From: Zygnema cylindricum
Lineage: Eukaryota > Streptophyta > Zygnematophyceae > Zygnematales > Zygnemataceae
Length of the DNA: 64,000 nt
Reading direction: 5' to 3'
NCBI GenBank assembly: GCA_037447655.1
Contig: JBBHKE010003028.1
Coordinates: 1 to 64,000 of the forward strand
The notes under the pieces are model-generated. The model did no database searches. It was not told the origin of the DNA and saw only the letters and a program-made list of their open reading frames with translations. The position numbers were made by a program, and so were the translations under genes. Below, one piece after another: positions 12,219-24,292 of this stretch. Position 1 is the first letter of the stretch, and every line of letters starts with the position of its first letter.

Positions 12219-15031
12219 CTGGTGGAACCGGGCTTTATATTGCACCATGGCACAGTTTGAGATGCAATAACTTCGTGGTCCGGTGTCTATTAGACACCAA
12301 ATAAAGTGTGTTGCGCTCAATTCATGACATCTTAAAATCTGGCTGGTTTGGTGCACTCCTCTCTTTGTACACAGGTAACCGTACAAGGTTGAAATGGCTC
12401 CGAAATCCTTGAAAGACAAGGGTTTGCCGACACCGCCCACGAGCTTGACATGCAGGTCGCGGGTGAGGGTGTCCACGTTGCCCCCCCACCCATTTTGCTT
12501 CATTTTGCTTTATGACGACGTGCGCCGCGCGGCGCGTAGTGTGCATAAATATGTTTGGGGTTTTTCTCTGATTCGTGTCTTTTTTATATAAAAAAAAACA
12601 CAACCAACAACCCTATGACCCTAAAAATCCGCGGTACTCGGGCGGTATTTTGCAAAGTGTGAAAGTTAGGGCGCATTTCGCTTGGTGTAGGAAACCTGCA
12701 CCACCTCCACCGCACGGGCGAGAAAACTAACGAACCTTATCTGTACTGGTGTCCTTAAATTTCACCCATCGAACTTCAAATAGTGTTTATGATCCTTCTT
12801 TTTTTTCACGGTTCAGAACCAGTCACGTCAATCGGAACTAAATTAGAATTAACAGGGCATCACTAGCGTATGCATATATATTAGCGTTAATAATAATATT
12901 TTTTTGTCGTGCTTCTCCCTTTCTCTCTCCCTCTCCCTCTAAATAATAGTAAATTACAAGGAAGTTAGGCTATATTGTAAGTGATTACATTTAAAAAAAT
13001 GTCAGAAAAATGAAGAAATCATGTTGAAGCTTACTTTTTAATTCATTGAGTTTGATTAACTCATTGACGTCAACCAAAAAAATTATGAATTTATTTTTGT
13101 ATGCATTGACATTTTCTTTCACAAACTTCCCTAGATTATTTATTTTTTGCTTGAAATGTTAAAACCTTAACAAACAACTAACTTTTTCCCGCTCGAAAGA
13201 ATAGTGCCTCTTCAATTGTCAAATTGTTTTTAAGAAAATTTTCATAGTGATTTATGCCACTTGTTAATTTCTCACATATACAATAACTCGCCATGTGTTG
13301 ATTCCATTCTCAAATTTTCCTTAGAAATTTCTAAAAATAATCAAAATAAGTTAGAAACCTCTAGAAAACCCTAAAAAACCTTTATAAACCTTTTAAAACC
13401 TTTAGAATTTTTTATAAACTTCTGAAAAATTACTCCATGTGTCACTTTTAGGGTAAACGTTATTTGGTTGAAATGCAAATTAGGTCCACAAAAATGTTAT
13501 GTATGTTCAATCATACGTCTGTAGTGTGTTTAGATAAACTAGTACCAAATGAGTGGAAAAATTAATTTGTTTCTTCTTTTCCACCAATGTTGACATAATG
13601 TGCATCTCAATCAAATTTTTGAATTTTCGTGATAGCCAGTCATACTATTTATTTAGTTCTTTAAATTTATTTGAGTCATTTGTTGCTGTTCGTTCGGTGA
13701 AGTTTGACGGAAAAGACTGTTTTTCTAAATTTTTCATGTTTTCATTTTACATGTACTTTTTGGCGATGGATGCGTTTGTTGTGATCCGTACAACTTTTAT
13801 TTTTTTAGGAGAAACCCAACAAGATTACGGTAAATTGACAATATTTTTTGGTTTTACTTGAAGAAATACAACCATCAATTTTAGTATACTTTACAATTTG
13901 TGTTTGATCTCTTTGCATGTATTTTTGTACAACACATGTAAAAATAATTTCCAGAAGTAAACCATCAATGTTTTATAAATTTTGATTGATTACATATGAT
14001 ATTTCTTGTCAAAAATATGTACTTACAAAGGAGTATCAAAGCATCACTATCAATATCCTATTTCATGGGCGATATCTTGATTTTTGTGTCAATATCACGA
14101 TTTTATTACCACTATTGCAATTTTAGGGTCAAGATGGCAAATGTCTCGTCTTAAACTTACAATATCGTGTATGTTCGAAATTAGACTATCACGTTTTTTT
14201 TAGTATATTGAGAAAGCATCAAACAGATCCGTATTGTCTTTGATAACATTTATATCGCTGCTAAAATAAAGAAAAGACAAGTTCTCAAATTATTAGGTTA
14301 AATCTTTGATGTAATGAATAGCTCTTTGTTAGTGCAAAAAGTTTGATTGGACAAACACTTTTCAAATAAAATTTTGTTATTCCAAACATTGTTACACACG
14401 ACACGCTCAACGTAGGGCTTTTTGTTACTGTGGTGATTCAACGTAAAATATAAACCACTTTAATGCCAAACTCGAGATTGAAAATCCATCAAGGACAAAG
14501 TGTAAAAAGAAAACAAAAAATATTCAAAGGTTAGAAGAGCTAAAGGAAAATAGGTTTAAACTTAAACGATTAAATAAACTAGAGAATGCATCCTAAAACA
14601 TGCACCTAGCCAATTAACTACTTTCAATGGACTACACACACAAAAAAAATATACGCTAGATGATTACCTACTACCCTAACAGATTAATGTCCACGTTTGC
14701 AAAGATTGTCGATGTGACCGGGTCCTTTAGTGGAAGTTATAATTTGGGCAATTTTGAAATAGTGTAGTGTATAAAATGTGTAAGTCCATACTATTTTTTT
14801 TATGTTATTAAATATAAACCTACAAAAAAATGTGTTTAATAACGATGTCCAGACGAGAAAATAAGTGGTGCTGTCACGAGAAAACACCCTCAAATTTGAT
14901 TACAGTAATAAATACGGGAAAACTTAACGCCAACTTGTTCTCACATGTTCAAACGTCGACTATGTGAACACAACCTATAGCGGCTACACTATAAGAATGT
15001 CTATCAAAATTAGTGTTAGATGTATAAATTA
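12219..15031. other. AT-rich spacer without recognisable genes
   Basis: The only open frames are short and unsupported. A 14-base GC palindrome lies at 12522-12535. Nothing else here could be assigned. Confidence 0.6.
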
Positions 15032-15144
15032 CAGTAGCGTTATTTATTTTTTTCGCATTAGGCCTTTAAACATTAAATAGGATTAATAACACTAATTGTT
15101 CCTTCACACGAATTATTTTTGAACACTAATAGCGATTCACGGTG
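15032..15144. mobile_element. Small TIR element with TA target site (MITE-like)
   Basis: The right end, ACTAATAGCGATTCACGGTG then TA, matches the right end of the MITE at 54881-55096. A diverged left end (CAGTAGCGTTATTTA then TTTTTTTCGC) follows TA at 15030-15031. The left boundary is uncertain. Confidence 0.4.
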
Positions 15145-15147
15145 TAA

Positions 15148-15874
15148 GGGTGAAGTTCCATCAGACGAAAAGTGAAGTTGTTTACATAAATTCGGACCTC
15201 TCCGTACTACGACCTACCTCTTATTTTGTTTTTATCCGGAAAACAACATTACAGAGAATCTTGCCAATATTCTCCAAAAGTCTGGGAGTTAACAATGGCC
15301 GTTGGATGGTTTTTCACGAAGCATTTGCTTCGAAAGTTTCTATAAATGGTGGAGTACCTCGCGAGGTACATCACCAATTACAATAAAAATTGAGCCGCGA
15401 CACGTTGGATAATGTACATTCGTATCAAGATGTCAACCAACGGAAATCAAAAAATTTGTCACACGATATACACATTCAAAAATACAACAAAAAATATAAA
15501 CGAAATCTCGTAACGCACTTTTGTCACGCTACTTTTGTAAGCGCCCATTCGTCACACTATTTCTAGAAGCGCTAATTCGTCACGCGTAAAAACATGAACC
15601 CTAAAAAATGAGGTGGTATATGACAAGGTGTCTGCAAAGAGTACAAAGGTTGTGTTGTTCGATGACTTGTTACGCACGAGCATGGTCCGCAAATGAAGAT
15701 TTATGGTCGGTGTGAAAATTATTGACGATTTGCAATATCCAATCCATAGCTACGTGGCACCACTCTTTTGCTAACACGTGCATTATAGACTTTGCGCAAT
15801 GGAACTTCGTTCAAATTGTCGCATTTTGTAATGTTGGTTGTACAATTACATAATGTTCTAATGGAACTTCACCC
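15148..15874. mobile_element. Non-autonomous Harbinger-like TIR element H1
   Basis: The termini GGGTGAAGTTCCAT and ATGGAACTTCACCC are inverted repeats, and TAA flanks both ends (15145-15147 and 15875-15877). A 3-base TAA/TTA target site with GGG-starting TIRs is typical of PIF/Harbinger elements. The 727-base interior has no transposase frame. Confidence 0.6.
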
Positions 15875-16097
15875 TAAGTTTGAAAATAAATCATGTATTT
15901 TGTATACTCTATTAAATAAATTTGCGTTCGAGCATACGTGTATTAATACTCATGTACTTTCGAGCGTACGAAATGTCGATAGAAGTGTTAGTCGACGTCA
16001 TATTTCCGTACATTTAAAAGCATAAATATTTTAAAATAGAAGTACATTTTGTGGGAGAGTTAATCTACATCACGAGAGTACGGAATTTCGCGCGGAA

Positions 16098-16200
16098 AGT
16101 TAGGGTGAAGTTCCATCATACGTTTCTGTAATCGTACGGCCACCTCTACAAACCGGGTCAATTGAGGGTGAACCTCCATCAAGCGAAAAGTGAGGTTGTT
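16098..16200. repeat. Dispersed repeat shared with 56546-56640
   Basis: A block beginning AGGGTGAAGTTCCATCA and including TTTCTGTAATCGTACGGCC, then a second AGGGTGAACCTCCATCA, recurs in the same order at 56546-56640. It may be part of a relative of H1. No matching inverted end was found nearby. Confidence 0.5.
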
Positions 16201-16750
16201 TACCGGAAAAAAATCATGTTTGTACACATCTAGCTCATTGCCATACAAGGTTGTACTATTTTTTTTTTTTTTTTCAAAACATAATTAATGGAGATTCGTC
16301 AAGATTCTCCAAACTTTTGGGCAATAACATCGATCGTTAGATTATGAGTTTTCGAAGCAAAAGGTCACTTCATCCGGTAAATGGAGGACACTAGCCATTT
16401 ACCGGACGTGTAAAACGTTTACGCGTGGAAAGGTCACATACAAGCCGCGCGCCTTCAGACATATGCCACGCGCCTTCACATAGGTGGGAATCAGATACGA
16501 CGATAACCACCACAAAATGTTTGTTGAAGAATGTGTCGTGACGCCTCCACCACCATCCTATAGAAATTAAAGGTTATTTTAGTATTTTCTAAGTTTTGTA
16601 AAATTCAGAAAAGAAGCAAAGGCAGTCTGCCTCTAACTCCTCTATCCAGCTCCCACACTTATCGTAGTCACTGAAAATTTGAGAGGGAGATAGAGACATG
16701 GTCGCCTGTGCTATCCAGACGGGAACAGACATTAGATTGGTAGATTTACC

Positions 16751-16840
16751 AAAACAGTAATTGACGGACCCGTGATAAGAACTTGATACCTGCCGTCTGT
16801 CTGAGCCGCCAGTAGCCGGTTGCCTTAGCCAATTAGTCTA
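16751..16840 (-). promoter_or_regulatory. Antisense tRNA-like cassette, copy 5
   Basis: On the minus strand GGCTAAGGCAACCGGCTAC, a degraded B-box-like stretch and GGGTCCGTCAA are followed by TTTT (AAAA at 16751-16754 on the plus strand). Confidence 0.5.
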
Positions 16841-17361
16841 AGATCAAGGTTATACGATATAGGGTTTGATAATTAAATAAATATTGACAGGTAGGCTATT
16901 TCATTTAACGGGATATTTGGACATAGATACAGTTTTGGTTGTACGACGTACGGACCATCAAAAAAAAATACCATGCACTTTGTTTCGAAGGCGAAACAAA
17001 TGTCGCGCAAGTATTTATGACGACTACGATTGAAATCTGGTTAAATCAGACGGCCACAAAGCATGCCGAGATCGCGGAATAGGTTTTCGGCGGTTTGCGG
17101 TCGACGTCACATTGATTGACACGTGGCACAACCATATTGGATTACGACATCTCCGGGGATTATAGAAGCGAATCCAAAAATGACATGTGTCAATTTGTAG
17201 GCCATGTCGTACAGTGGCCGTACAAAAAGTACACCGGCACCTGTACCTTTCTGTACGACACAGTATTCGGATTGGTGCCGTACTTAAGTAGATAGAGTTT
17301 TAGAGAGAGATAAGACTTAGAAAATTTGGTAGATTGAACTCTCTCTCCCAGAGAGCTTCTG

Positions 17362-17368
17362 TATAAAA
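17362..17368 (+). promoter_or_regulatory. LTR TATA box (element C)
   Basis: TATAAAA follows CTCTCCCAGAGAG, a conserved near-palindrome, and precedes GGTCAACTTTGACC, itself an inverted repeat. Confidence 0.6.
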
Positions 17369-17591
17369 GGTCAACTTTGACCCTCCATAACTTACTACTC
17401 AGGGGAGCAAATTCGGAGATTATTTTTGCTATAGACTCAGGGGAGTTTTGCTTTCACATGGAAGAAGGTGGTCAGAGTTTTTGTCTGCCAGGGTGGCAGT
17501 TATTCGTGCTGAAACACAAAGGGGTCAAGGTTATCCTAGAGGCGTCGTATGAGCTGCCTACTTTGAGGACCTATAGAGGTCTCACGTTGCT

Positions 17592-17606
17592 GGTTATGGG
17601 CCCACC
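17592..17606 (+). other. Primer binding site, half-tRNA-iMet type
   Basis: GGTTATGGGCCCACC is identical to the PBS of element A and adjoins the LTR end. Confidence 0.82.
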
Positions 17607-18716
17607 CTCTAGGGTGCCCATCTTCAATGGAACTGGCTTTATAAACTTAAAAATTATGATGGTAGAAGCTCTATGTGAGAAACAGTTTTGGGGAATAGTG
17701 AGTGGACGGATGAGGCGTCCATTAAGTCTTAGGATCCCTCTAGGGTTTACAAGAGGCAGATTCACTAGAGATGCACATCTATCTTCAAAGGAGGAGACAA
17801 AGGAAGGGGAGGTGGTGGAAAAAAGAAAGGAGAAGGAGACGGTCACAACAATAGCAATTGGTTAAGCATTCATGTCACATATTCCGAAGAACGAGGAGAA
17901 TGATATCGATACCTAAGACTACAACAATATGGCGGCTAAGTACTTCATCCTTCGCCATCTTACTCAAGGGATTGCATCTCCTCATTTGCAGGTAGAGAGG
18001 GCATCCGATTTTTTGGGTGGCTCTCATAGAGATGTTCCGAAGTGGTACGATCCAGCAACAACAATTGGCTGATCAAAAAACTAACGCATATGTATACAAT
18101 GGGGGAAAGATGTTGGATATTTGTAATGAGCTTGCAACACTTTTCATGGAGCTAGAGAGTGCTGGCCACGTTGAAACTGAAAAAGTGAAGGTTAACTGTT
18201 TGCTCATGAAGTTACCAAATGAGTTCGACAACATAGTCACTTATGTGCAAGACAAGGTGGATATAAAATTCAGTGGTAGAGATGATTCTCGTTTGGGAGA
18301 ATACGATTGAGATCCAAATGGGAGGAAAGAGTGGCAAGCTTTGGCAGCTGAGACCGATTAGAGGAACAATGATTCCAGGAAACCGGTCAAAAATTATAGA
18401 GGGGAGGGGTAGAAAAATCAGACCGAGGAAATCGGACCAAGGACTCCTAAGGGTTTGTGCCATTTTTGTAAAAAACCAGGGCACTATATGGTTGAGTGCA
18501 CCAAGTTAACCGAGCTGCGGTTTAAGGAGGGGTAGACTGGTGGACCCCCGAGAGGAAAGAAAAAGGCCCTTGTGACACATGTACATGAGGCAGAATTTGA
18601 GGACGAGGACGATGAACTCCTATTAGATGAGGAGTTAGAAGCGAAAAACAAGGTCGAAATTCCACGAAAGCAAAAATGTGCTTTCGTTAGATTGAAAGGT
18701 GAAGCTGGCTGAATTG
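17592..18716 (+). pseudogene. gag of element C (broken)
   Basis: The frame reads VMGPPSRVPIFNG from the PBS, then shifts and stops several times. Gag homology resumes at 18017-18310 (NGGKMLDICNELATLFMELE, with MKLPNEFDNIV). The zinc knuckle (near 18458-18505) reads CHFCKKPGHYMVEC across a frame boundary. There are too many breaks for a functional product. Confidence 0.82.
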
Positions 18717-19030
18717 TAGATTCACGTGCCTCTATGCACATGTGTAAGGATAAACACCTGTTCACTAAGATAAAAAAGATTCCCACCGTAGAAATGAAGT
18801 ACGAGGATGGGAGGATAGTCACTACTACTCTTGTAGGATCGGTAGATCTAAAAGTGTTAGTAGAAGGAAAGACATCCATAGTTACATTCTCCGATGTATT
18901 GTTTATTCTAGAGCTGAACAAAAACCTCATCTCTACGTCTGTATTAGATGATAAGGGTTTTCATACTAGCACTAGGAAATGAGTCTTTACTGCTAGTTTT
19001 GAGGAGGAAGTTTATTTCACTGCTTAAATA
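18717..19030 (+). pseudogene. Protease region of element C
   Basis: VDSRASMHMCKD near 18718 is the aspartic protease motif with Gly replaced by Arg, preceded by an in-frame TGA. The frame runs to about 18982 and ends in a stop. Confidence 0.75.
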
Positions 19031-19099
19031 GGTAGCCAAGGGATGTTTAGGCTGATTTTAAGCAATGAAAAGAAGAACCTTTATTATGCTAATGTTTAT

Positions 19100-20310
19100 G
19101 ATTTAATTTTGTGGTATAAGAGGCTTAGACATGTGAATCTAGATAAGTTAAGAGAGATGAAAAAGATGGGAGTAGTGGAAGGGATTTAGTTCGGTGATAG
19201 TGAGAATCTAAGTGATTGTAGTGGATGTGCTTAAGGTAAAGCACATTGGTTACCCTTTCCAAAAACTGCCACATATAAGGGAGAAAAGATTCTAGATTTA
19301 GTACACACAGATATTTGGGGGCCGGCCAGAGTGCCATCACCCGTGGGGAAGAGATTAACGACTACTATCACTGATGATAGGTCTCTGTATTCTAGGGTGT
19401 ATTTTTTGAAAAATAAGCCAGAGGCTCAGGAAAGTTTTAGACAATATAAAGCAAGGAGTGAAAAACTCCATGAAACCTCAATAAAGAGAGTAAGGAATGA
19501 CAATGGTGGAGAGTATACCTTAACTAGTTTGAGGATTTTTTGAGAGAAGATGGAGTGGAACACCAAAAGACAATTCATGAAAATCCTGAGCAGAATGGTG
19601 TAGCTGAAAAATTAATTAGAACATTGAGTGATAGTGCTAGGAGTATGCTGTCAGATAAGAAGATAAGAAAGAAGTTTTGGGCCGAAGCAATGAACTATGC
19701 AAATTATCTCAAAAATAGAGTTCTTACTTCACCATGAAAGGCCAAACACCTTAAGGGAGAGGGACAGGCCGAAAATTAGATGTCTCACACTTAAAGGTTT
19801 TCGGTAGTCAAGTGATCAGTTTAGACACAGATCGGTCAAACTGGAAGTTTGACCAAAAAGGAAAACCAGGATTTCTACTAGGATATGATGAAGATGTAAA
19901 AGGATATAGAGTCTATGATCTCAAAAGAGAGGATATTATCCTAGTGAAGCATCTAGTGGTTATAGATGAAGGGAAATCTATAGATCCCTTTAAGCATTCA
20001 AAGGCAATCACAATCACATTTGAGTCAAAAAATTCTGATGACTTTGAGCTTCCTAACTATCCAAGATTTCAAGAAGATGATGATCTTGCAAGTACATATC
20101 AGATCGAGAAAGACCCAAATGTGGAATCCCTAGTATCAACTCCAACCGAAGTAGAAGACGTGGTGGAAATCGACCCCAAAGCAAGGGATAGTGGAGAGGT
20201 AGAAACTGTACGGAAGAATCCAATGGAGCCATCTATTCCGGCAACCGAGTTTGAGGGAGGAAGAAGTAGCAGCAAAAGACTACAAGAGAGAAAAATTAAC
20301 AATAAGGTAA
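19100..20310 (+). pseudogene. Integrase region of element C
   Basis: The HHCC module (WYKRLRHVN, CSGC) has its first His replaced by Tyr. LDLVHTDIWGP near 19295 holds the first catalytic Asp. VRNDNGGEYT and EQNGVAEKL hold the remaining DDE residues but lie in different frames (break near 19541). Further stops follow near 19736 and 19779. Confidence 0.85.
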
Positions 20311-21420
20311 CCAAACACTCTCACCCCGATGAACCTCAAACTTATAATGAGGCAACGACTTGTCCTGAGAGAAACTTGTGGAAGACAACCATTAATGAGA
20401 AAATGGCCTCAATTATGGCGGCCGATACATGGGAATTGGTGGATTGTCCTACTGATAGGAAGCCAATTGGGTGTAAGTGGGTATTTAAGCTGAAACTCAA
20501 CCCGGATAACACCATTGAGCGCTACAAGGCTCGGTTAGTGGCCAAGGGATTTACCCAGAAAGAGGGAATTGACTACTACGACACTTTTGCTCCGGTCGTC
20601 AAGTTTCCTTTGGTTTGGACACTTCTTAGTATGGCGCCAGCATAAAACATGGACGTGCATCAGATGGACCATCAAGACGGCCATCCTACCTGGAGAGTTG
20701 GCAGAGGAAATTTTTATGCTACAACCCGAGTTATTTGTGGAGCAAGGGGAGAAAAGGAAGGTATGTCGATTAATCAAATCTTTGTATGGGCTGAAACAAG
20801 CGTCTGGCAATGGAACAAGAAGATCGATGAGTTTCTTACAGGTTTGGGATATATTTGGATCAGCTCAGATCAATCCATTTATTTGTTTGAAGATGAGGAA
20901 GGAATTATTTTAAATGAAATTTATGTTGACAATTTGCTTGTTTTAAGTAAATCTATGGATAAAATATATAAGTTAAAAAATGATCTAAAAGGAACATTTG
21001 AGATGAAGGATATGGGAGAAGCAAGGTATATTTTGGGAATTCAGGTAGAGAGAGACAGAGATAGAAAGATAATAAGATTAACTCAAAAAGAGGCCATTGG
21101 AAACATGCTAGAAAAATTTCAAATGGACAAGGCTAATAGTTGTACCACTCCTATGGAATTAAAGAAGGGAACTGAGGGGAGTGTAGAAGAGGGAGTTATA
21201 ATTTTAGATGATGAGGTAGGCACGGAAGAGAAAAGATTTATGCAGACAATCCTTTATAGACAAGTAGTGGGCAGCCTTATATATTTCATGAATTGTACCT
21301 TTCTTTACATAGCCGCAGTTGTAGGAGTATTAAGTATGAGTCTGAATGCTCCCACTAAGAAAGATTGGGAGGCAGCTAAGAGAGTCCTTAGATATCTCAT
21401 AACGACTACAGATCTATGGT
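20311..21420 (+). pseudogene. Reverse transcriptase of element C
   Basis: WELVDCPTDRKPIGCKWVFK and the YKARLVAKGFTQKEG block are intact. The HQMD-KTAFL region is frame-shifted near 20645-20700. The active site reads IYVDNLLVLSKS, so the second catalytic Asp is Asn and the enzyme would be dead even without the frameshifts. Confidence 0.88.
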
Positions 21421-21914
21421 TGCATTTGGGTGGGAACAATACTGACATCACCACTTCAAGTGATGCCAGCTATGGGGATGCTCTTATGAGGAGATGCACG
21501 TTTGGATATGTATAGTATGTGGGTGATTGGGCTTGCTGCTGGAGCAACAAGCAGCAAAAGGTCATTGCTCCGTCCACCATGGAGGCTGAGTACATGGCTT
21601 CTTACTCTGTAAAAGAATTAATGTGGGTCAAGTCTTTGCTTGGTGAGCTTGGTCATCTTGAGAGTGGTGTCCAAAAAGTGTTTTGTGATAATCAGGCAGC
21701 CATTGCCATTTTTGCCAATCCTAAACATCACTTTAAAACCAAACACATGGACATTAGACTTAGCTTTGTAAGGGAGAAAGTAGAAAACAAGATAATCAGT
21801 TTGGAGTATAAACCAGATAGTGAAATGGTAGCAGATATGATGACCAAACCTGTGCCTTCCCCTGAACTAGTTTTGTGTAGGGAGAAGTGTGGTCTTAAAA
21901 TAAAGAGTGACTAG
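21421..21914 (+). pseudogene. RNase H of element C
   Basis: SSDASYGDALMRRCTFGYV ends in a stop at 21513-21515. The frame then continues through STMEAEYMASYS and FCDNQAAIAIF to VADMMTKPVPSPE and TAG at 21912-21914. Confidence 0.88.
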
Positions 21915-21927
21915 AAAATAGGAGGAG
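21915..21927 (+). other. Polypurine tract of element C
   Basis: AAAATAGGAGGAG lies between the pol stop and the TGTAG start of the 3' LTR. Confidence 0.85.
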
Positions 21928-22957
21928 TGTAGAAATTAAAGGTTATTTTAGTATTTTCTAGGTTTTGTAAAATGCATAAAAGAAGCAGAGGCGTTTACCT
22001 CTGACTGCTCTCTCAAGCTCCCATACTTGTCGCAGTCACTAAAAGTTGGAGAGGGAGATAGAGCCATGGCCGTTTATGCTATCTAGACGGGAACAAACGT
22101 TAGATTGGTAGATTTACCAAAATAGTAATTGACGGACCCGGGATTAGAACCTGGTACTTGCCGTCTCTCAGAGCCACCAATAGTCGTTTGCCTTAGCCAA
22201 TTAGTCTAAGATCAAGGTTATACGATATAGGGTTTGATAATTAAATAAATATTGACAGGTAGGCTATTTCATTTAACGGGATATTTGGACATAGATACAG
22301 TTTGTGTTGTACAACGTATGGAACATCACAAACAAATACCACACACTTTGTTTCGAATGAGAAACAAATATCGCGCATGTATTTATGACGGCTACGATTT
22401 AAATCCGGTTCAATCGGACGGCATCGAAGCATGCCGAGATTGCGGGATAGGTTTTTGGCAGTTTGCGGTTGACGTCGCATCATTGACACCTGGCACAGCC
22501 ATATTGGATTACGACACCTCTAGGGATTACAGGAACGAATCCAAAAATGACTTGTGTCAACATGTTGGCCATGTCGTACAATGGCCGTACAGAAAGTACA
22601 TCAGCACCTGTACCTTTCTATACGACACAATATTATAATTGATGCCGTATTTTAGTAGATAAAGTTTTAGAGAGAGACAGGACTTAGAAAAATTTGATAG
22701 ATTGGACCCTCTCTCCTAAAGAGCTTCTATACAAAAAGTCAATTTTGACCCTCCATAACTAAGTGCTCAAGGGAGCAAATTCAGAGATTCTTTTTGCTAT
22801 AGACTCAAGGGAGTCTTGCCTTTAGAGAGGTAAAGGTGGTCATAGTTTTTGTCTGCCAAAGTGGCAGTTATTCTTGCTGAAACACAAAAGGGTCAACGTT
22901 ATGTTAGAGGCTTCGTGTGAGTTGCCTACTTTGAGGACCTATGGAGGTCTCACAGTT
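21928..22957 (+). repeat. 3' LTR of element C
   Basis: It starts TGTAGAAATTAAAGG. The last bases (GAGGTCTCACAGTTA) have decayed from the consensus end, so the right edge is good to a few bases. Confidence 0.82.
22119..22210 (-). promoter_or_regulatory. Antisense tRNA-like cassette, copy 6
   Basis: Minus strand: GGCTAAGGCAAACGACTA, then GGTTCTAATCCCGGGTCCG with a good B-box core, then TTTT. Confidence 0.55.
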
Positions 22958-23557
22958 ATAGCGAGATCTCCGAAAGGCGAGATGACAAGTCCGGATGTGA
23001 CAAATGTCATATTATAGTGATGTCCTACATGGACCGTACAGAAAGTACATCGGCACTTGTACTTTCTTGTACACTAAATCCATATGATTGGTTCGTACCT
23101 CAATACGAGGGAGCTTAGAGAGGGGTTTTAGGACTTAGAATATTTTGGTAGGTAGCCACCTCTCTCCCAGGGAACACCCGTATAAATAGGCAGAATTTGC
23201 CATTTAATATCAACTCATTTAATTGACCATTTTCAATGATTTTTTTTGCTATGGACTCACAGGAGTCCAAGCCACATAGGGGTGTAGTCAACTAGAGTTT
23301 TTGCCTATCAAAGTGGCTGTATTTCTAAGGGGAATTCAAAGTGGGGGAATGTGTCCAAATACTCATATTCTAACTTTGCATTCTGTGGGGAAACTGAGCA
23401 CAGAGAAAGTTTTCTTTCACGGGGGTGAAGTTGTATTGGGGTTCTAACTGTCAAGGTGTCACTCATTTGGGTTTGTATCAACTTGGAGTCGACACCATTT
23501 AGATAAGATTATTTGAATCTGCGAATTGTGTGGGGGAATGGACCCCATAGAGTTTTA
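22958..23557 (+). mobile_element. Truncated LTR, copia family 3
   Basis: It matches the right-hand half of the solo LTR at 34355-35484, from the CTCCG block onward, including TATAAATAGG and the terminal ATGGACCCCATAGAGTTTTA. The 5' part is missing. Confidence 0.75.
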
Positions 23558-24292
23558 GGCGCCATACTTTATATACATTAATATTCGGCACCACTCTCGG
23601 GTCTGCCACGTGGCAAATAAGTTGTCTCCATTCTGTCATTTTCTTCTTTCGCATTTTATAGGATGGAGCCACGTGTCATCTTCCTTCACTTTGGCAAAGT
23701 GCTCCCATAAAAACCTTTCCGGCATGTCGGCACTCACGTGTGCCGTTCGCTCGCAATTGGGCGGTCAATGTAGGCCGTTTTATCTGACGGCGCGCCAAAT
23801 AATGTTGACCGTTGAAATTCAATGGCCATCGTTCCGCTTTGACCGTTGAATTTCTACGGTCGTCATTTCGTTTGACCGTTGAAATTTCGTCTTACTTTGC
23901 GAACTGTTGATCGCGAAACGACATTTGATTTCGTTTCGCTTATTTCGTGCGGTACAGTATTTCGTGCGGTATTGTACATTTTAATGTTTCATTTCGTTCC
24001 GTAATCGAATGTGTCACTGCATCATATTATATATATATTTATTATGTTCATTGGAAGTAACACTTCATCAAGACCTACCGGATAAGGCGCATGGCTATAT
24101 CGTACGTTTGTCATGCAGAAATCACAGGATCAAATTCTGTCTTTGACAGCCTATTTTGCAGAGGCTCTGTCTTCTACCTGTCTTGGCAGCCATGGTTGCC
24201 TGCCACTTCTTAGTGACTAGGACAAGTGTGAGAACTATAGACCGCTTATAGACTGATTAAGAAGATAGACTATAAAATACCCTTTTTCAACA
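23558..24292 (-). mobile_element. LTR fragment, copia family 5
   Basis: The minus strand begins TGTTGAAAAAGGGTATTTT at 24292 and carries the shared TAGTCACTAAG and GGCTGCC blocks and the tRNA-like cassette. Three direct repeats of about 33 bases with core TTGACCGTTGAA start at 23805, 23839 and 23872. The other LTR end is not recognisable. Confidence 0.65.
24071..24157 (+). promoter_or_regulatory. Antisense tRNA-like cassette, copy 7
   Basis: CCGGATAAGGCGCATGGCTA (A-box-like), CAGGATCAAATTCTG (B-box-like), TTTT at 24154-24157, antisense to its LTR. Confidence 0.5.

Larger units (their letters stand above)
16559..17591 (+). repeat. 5' LTR of element C
   Basis: It begins TATAGAAATTAAAGG (TG mutated to TA) and ends just before GGTTATGGG. 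It contains an antisense tRNA-like cassette and six GTAC tetramers within about 80 bases (17206-17283). The LTR-borne gag ATG has become ATA and one base is missing after it. Confidence 0.87.
16559..22957 (+). mobile_element. Ty1-copia retrotransposon, element C (inactive)
   Basis: It has family 2 LTRs at 16559-17591 and 21928-22957, a PBS at 17592, broken gag-pol in copia order and a polypurine tract at 21915. No clear target-site duplication was found, and the right LTR abuts a truncated LTR of another family. It is distinct from element A but closely related in pol. Confidence 0.9.

Noticed and set aside
12522-12535. Perfect palindrome GCGCCGCGCGGCGC.
   Set aside because: Striking in AT-rich DNA but isolated; no second copy or partner site.
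13553-13861. A 102-codon plus-strand frame in the AT-rich spacer.
   Set aside because: Phe-rich composition typical of AT-rich non-coding DNA, no motif, no splice or promoter support.
17377-17580. A gag start within the LTR of element C upstream at 17377.
   Set aside because: Family comparison places the start near the LTR end (ATGGAGGTCTC...); the upstream ATG is close to the TATA box and not conserved.
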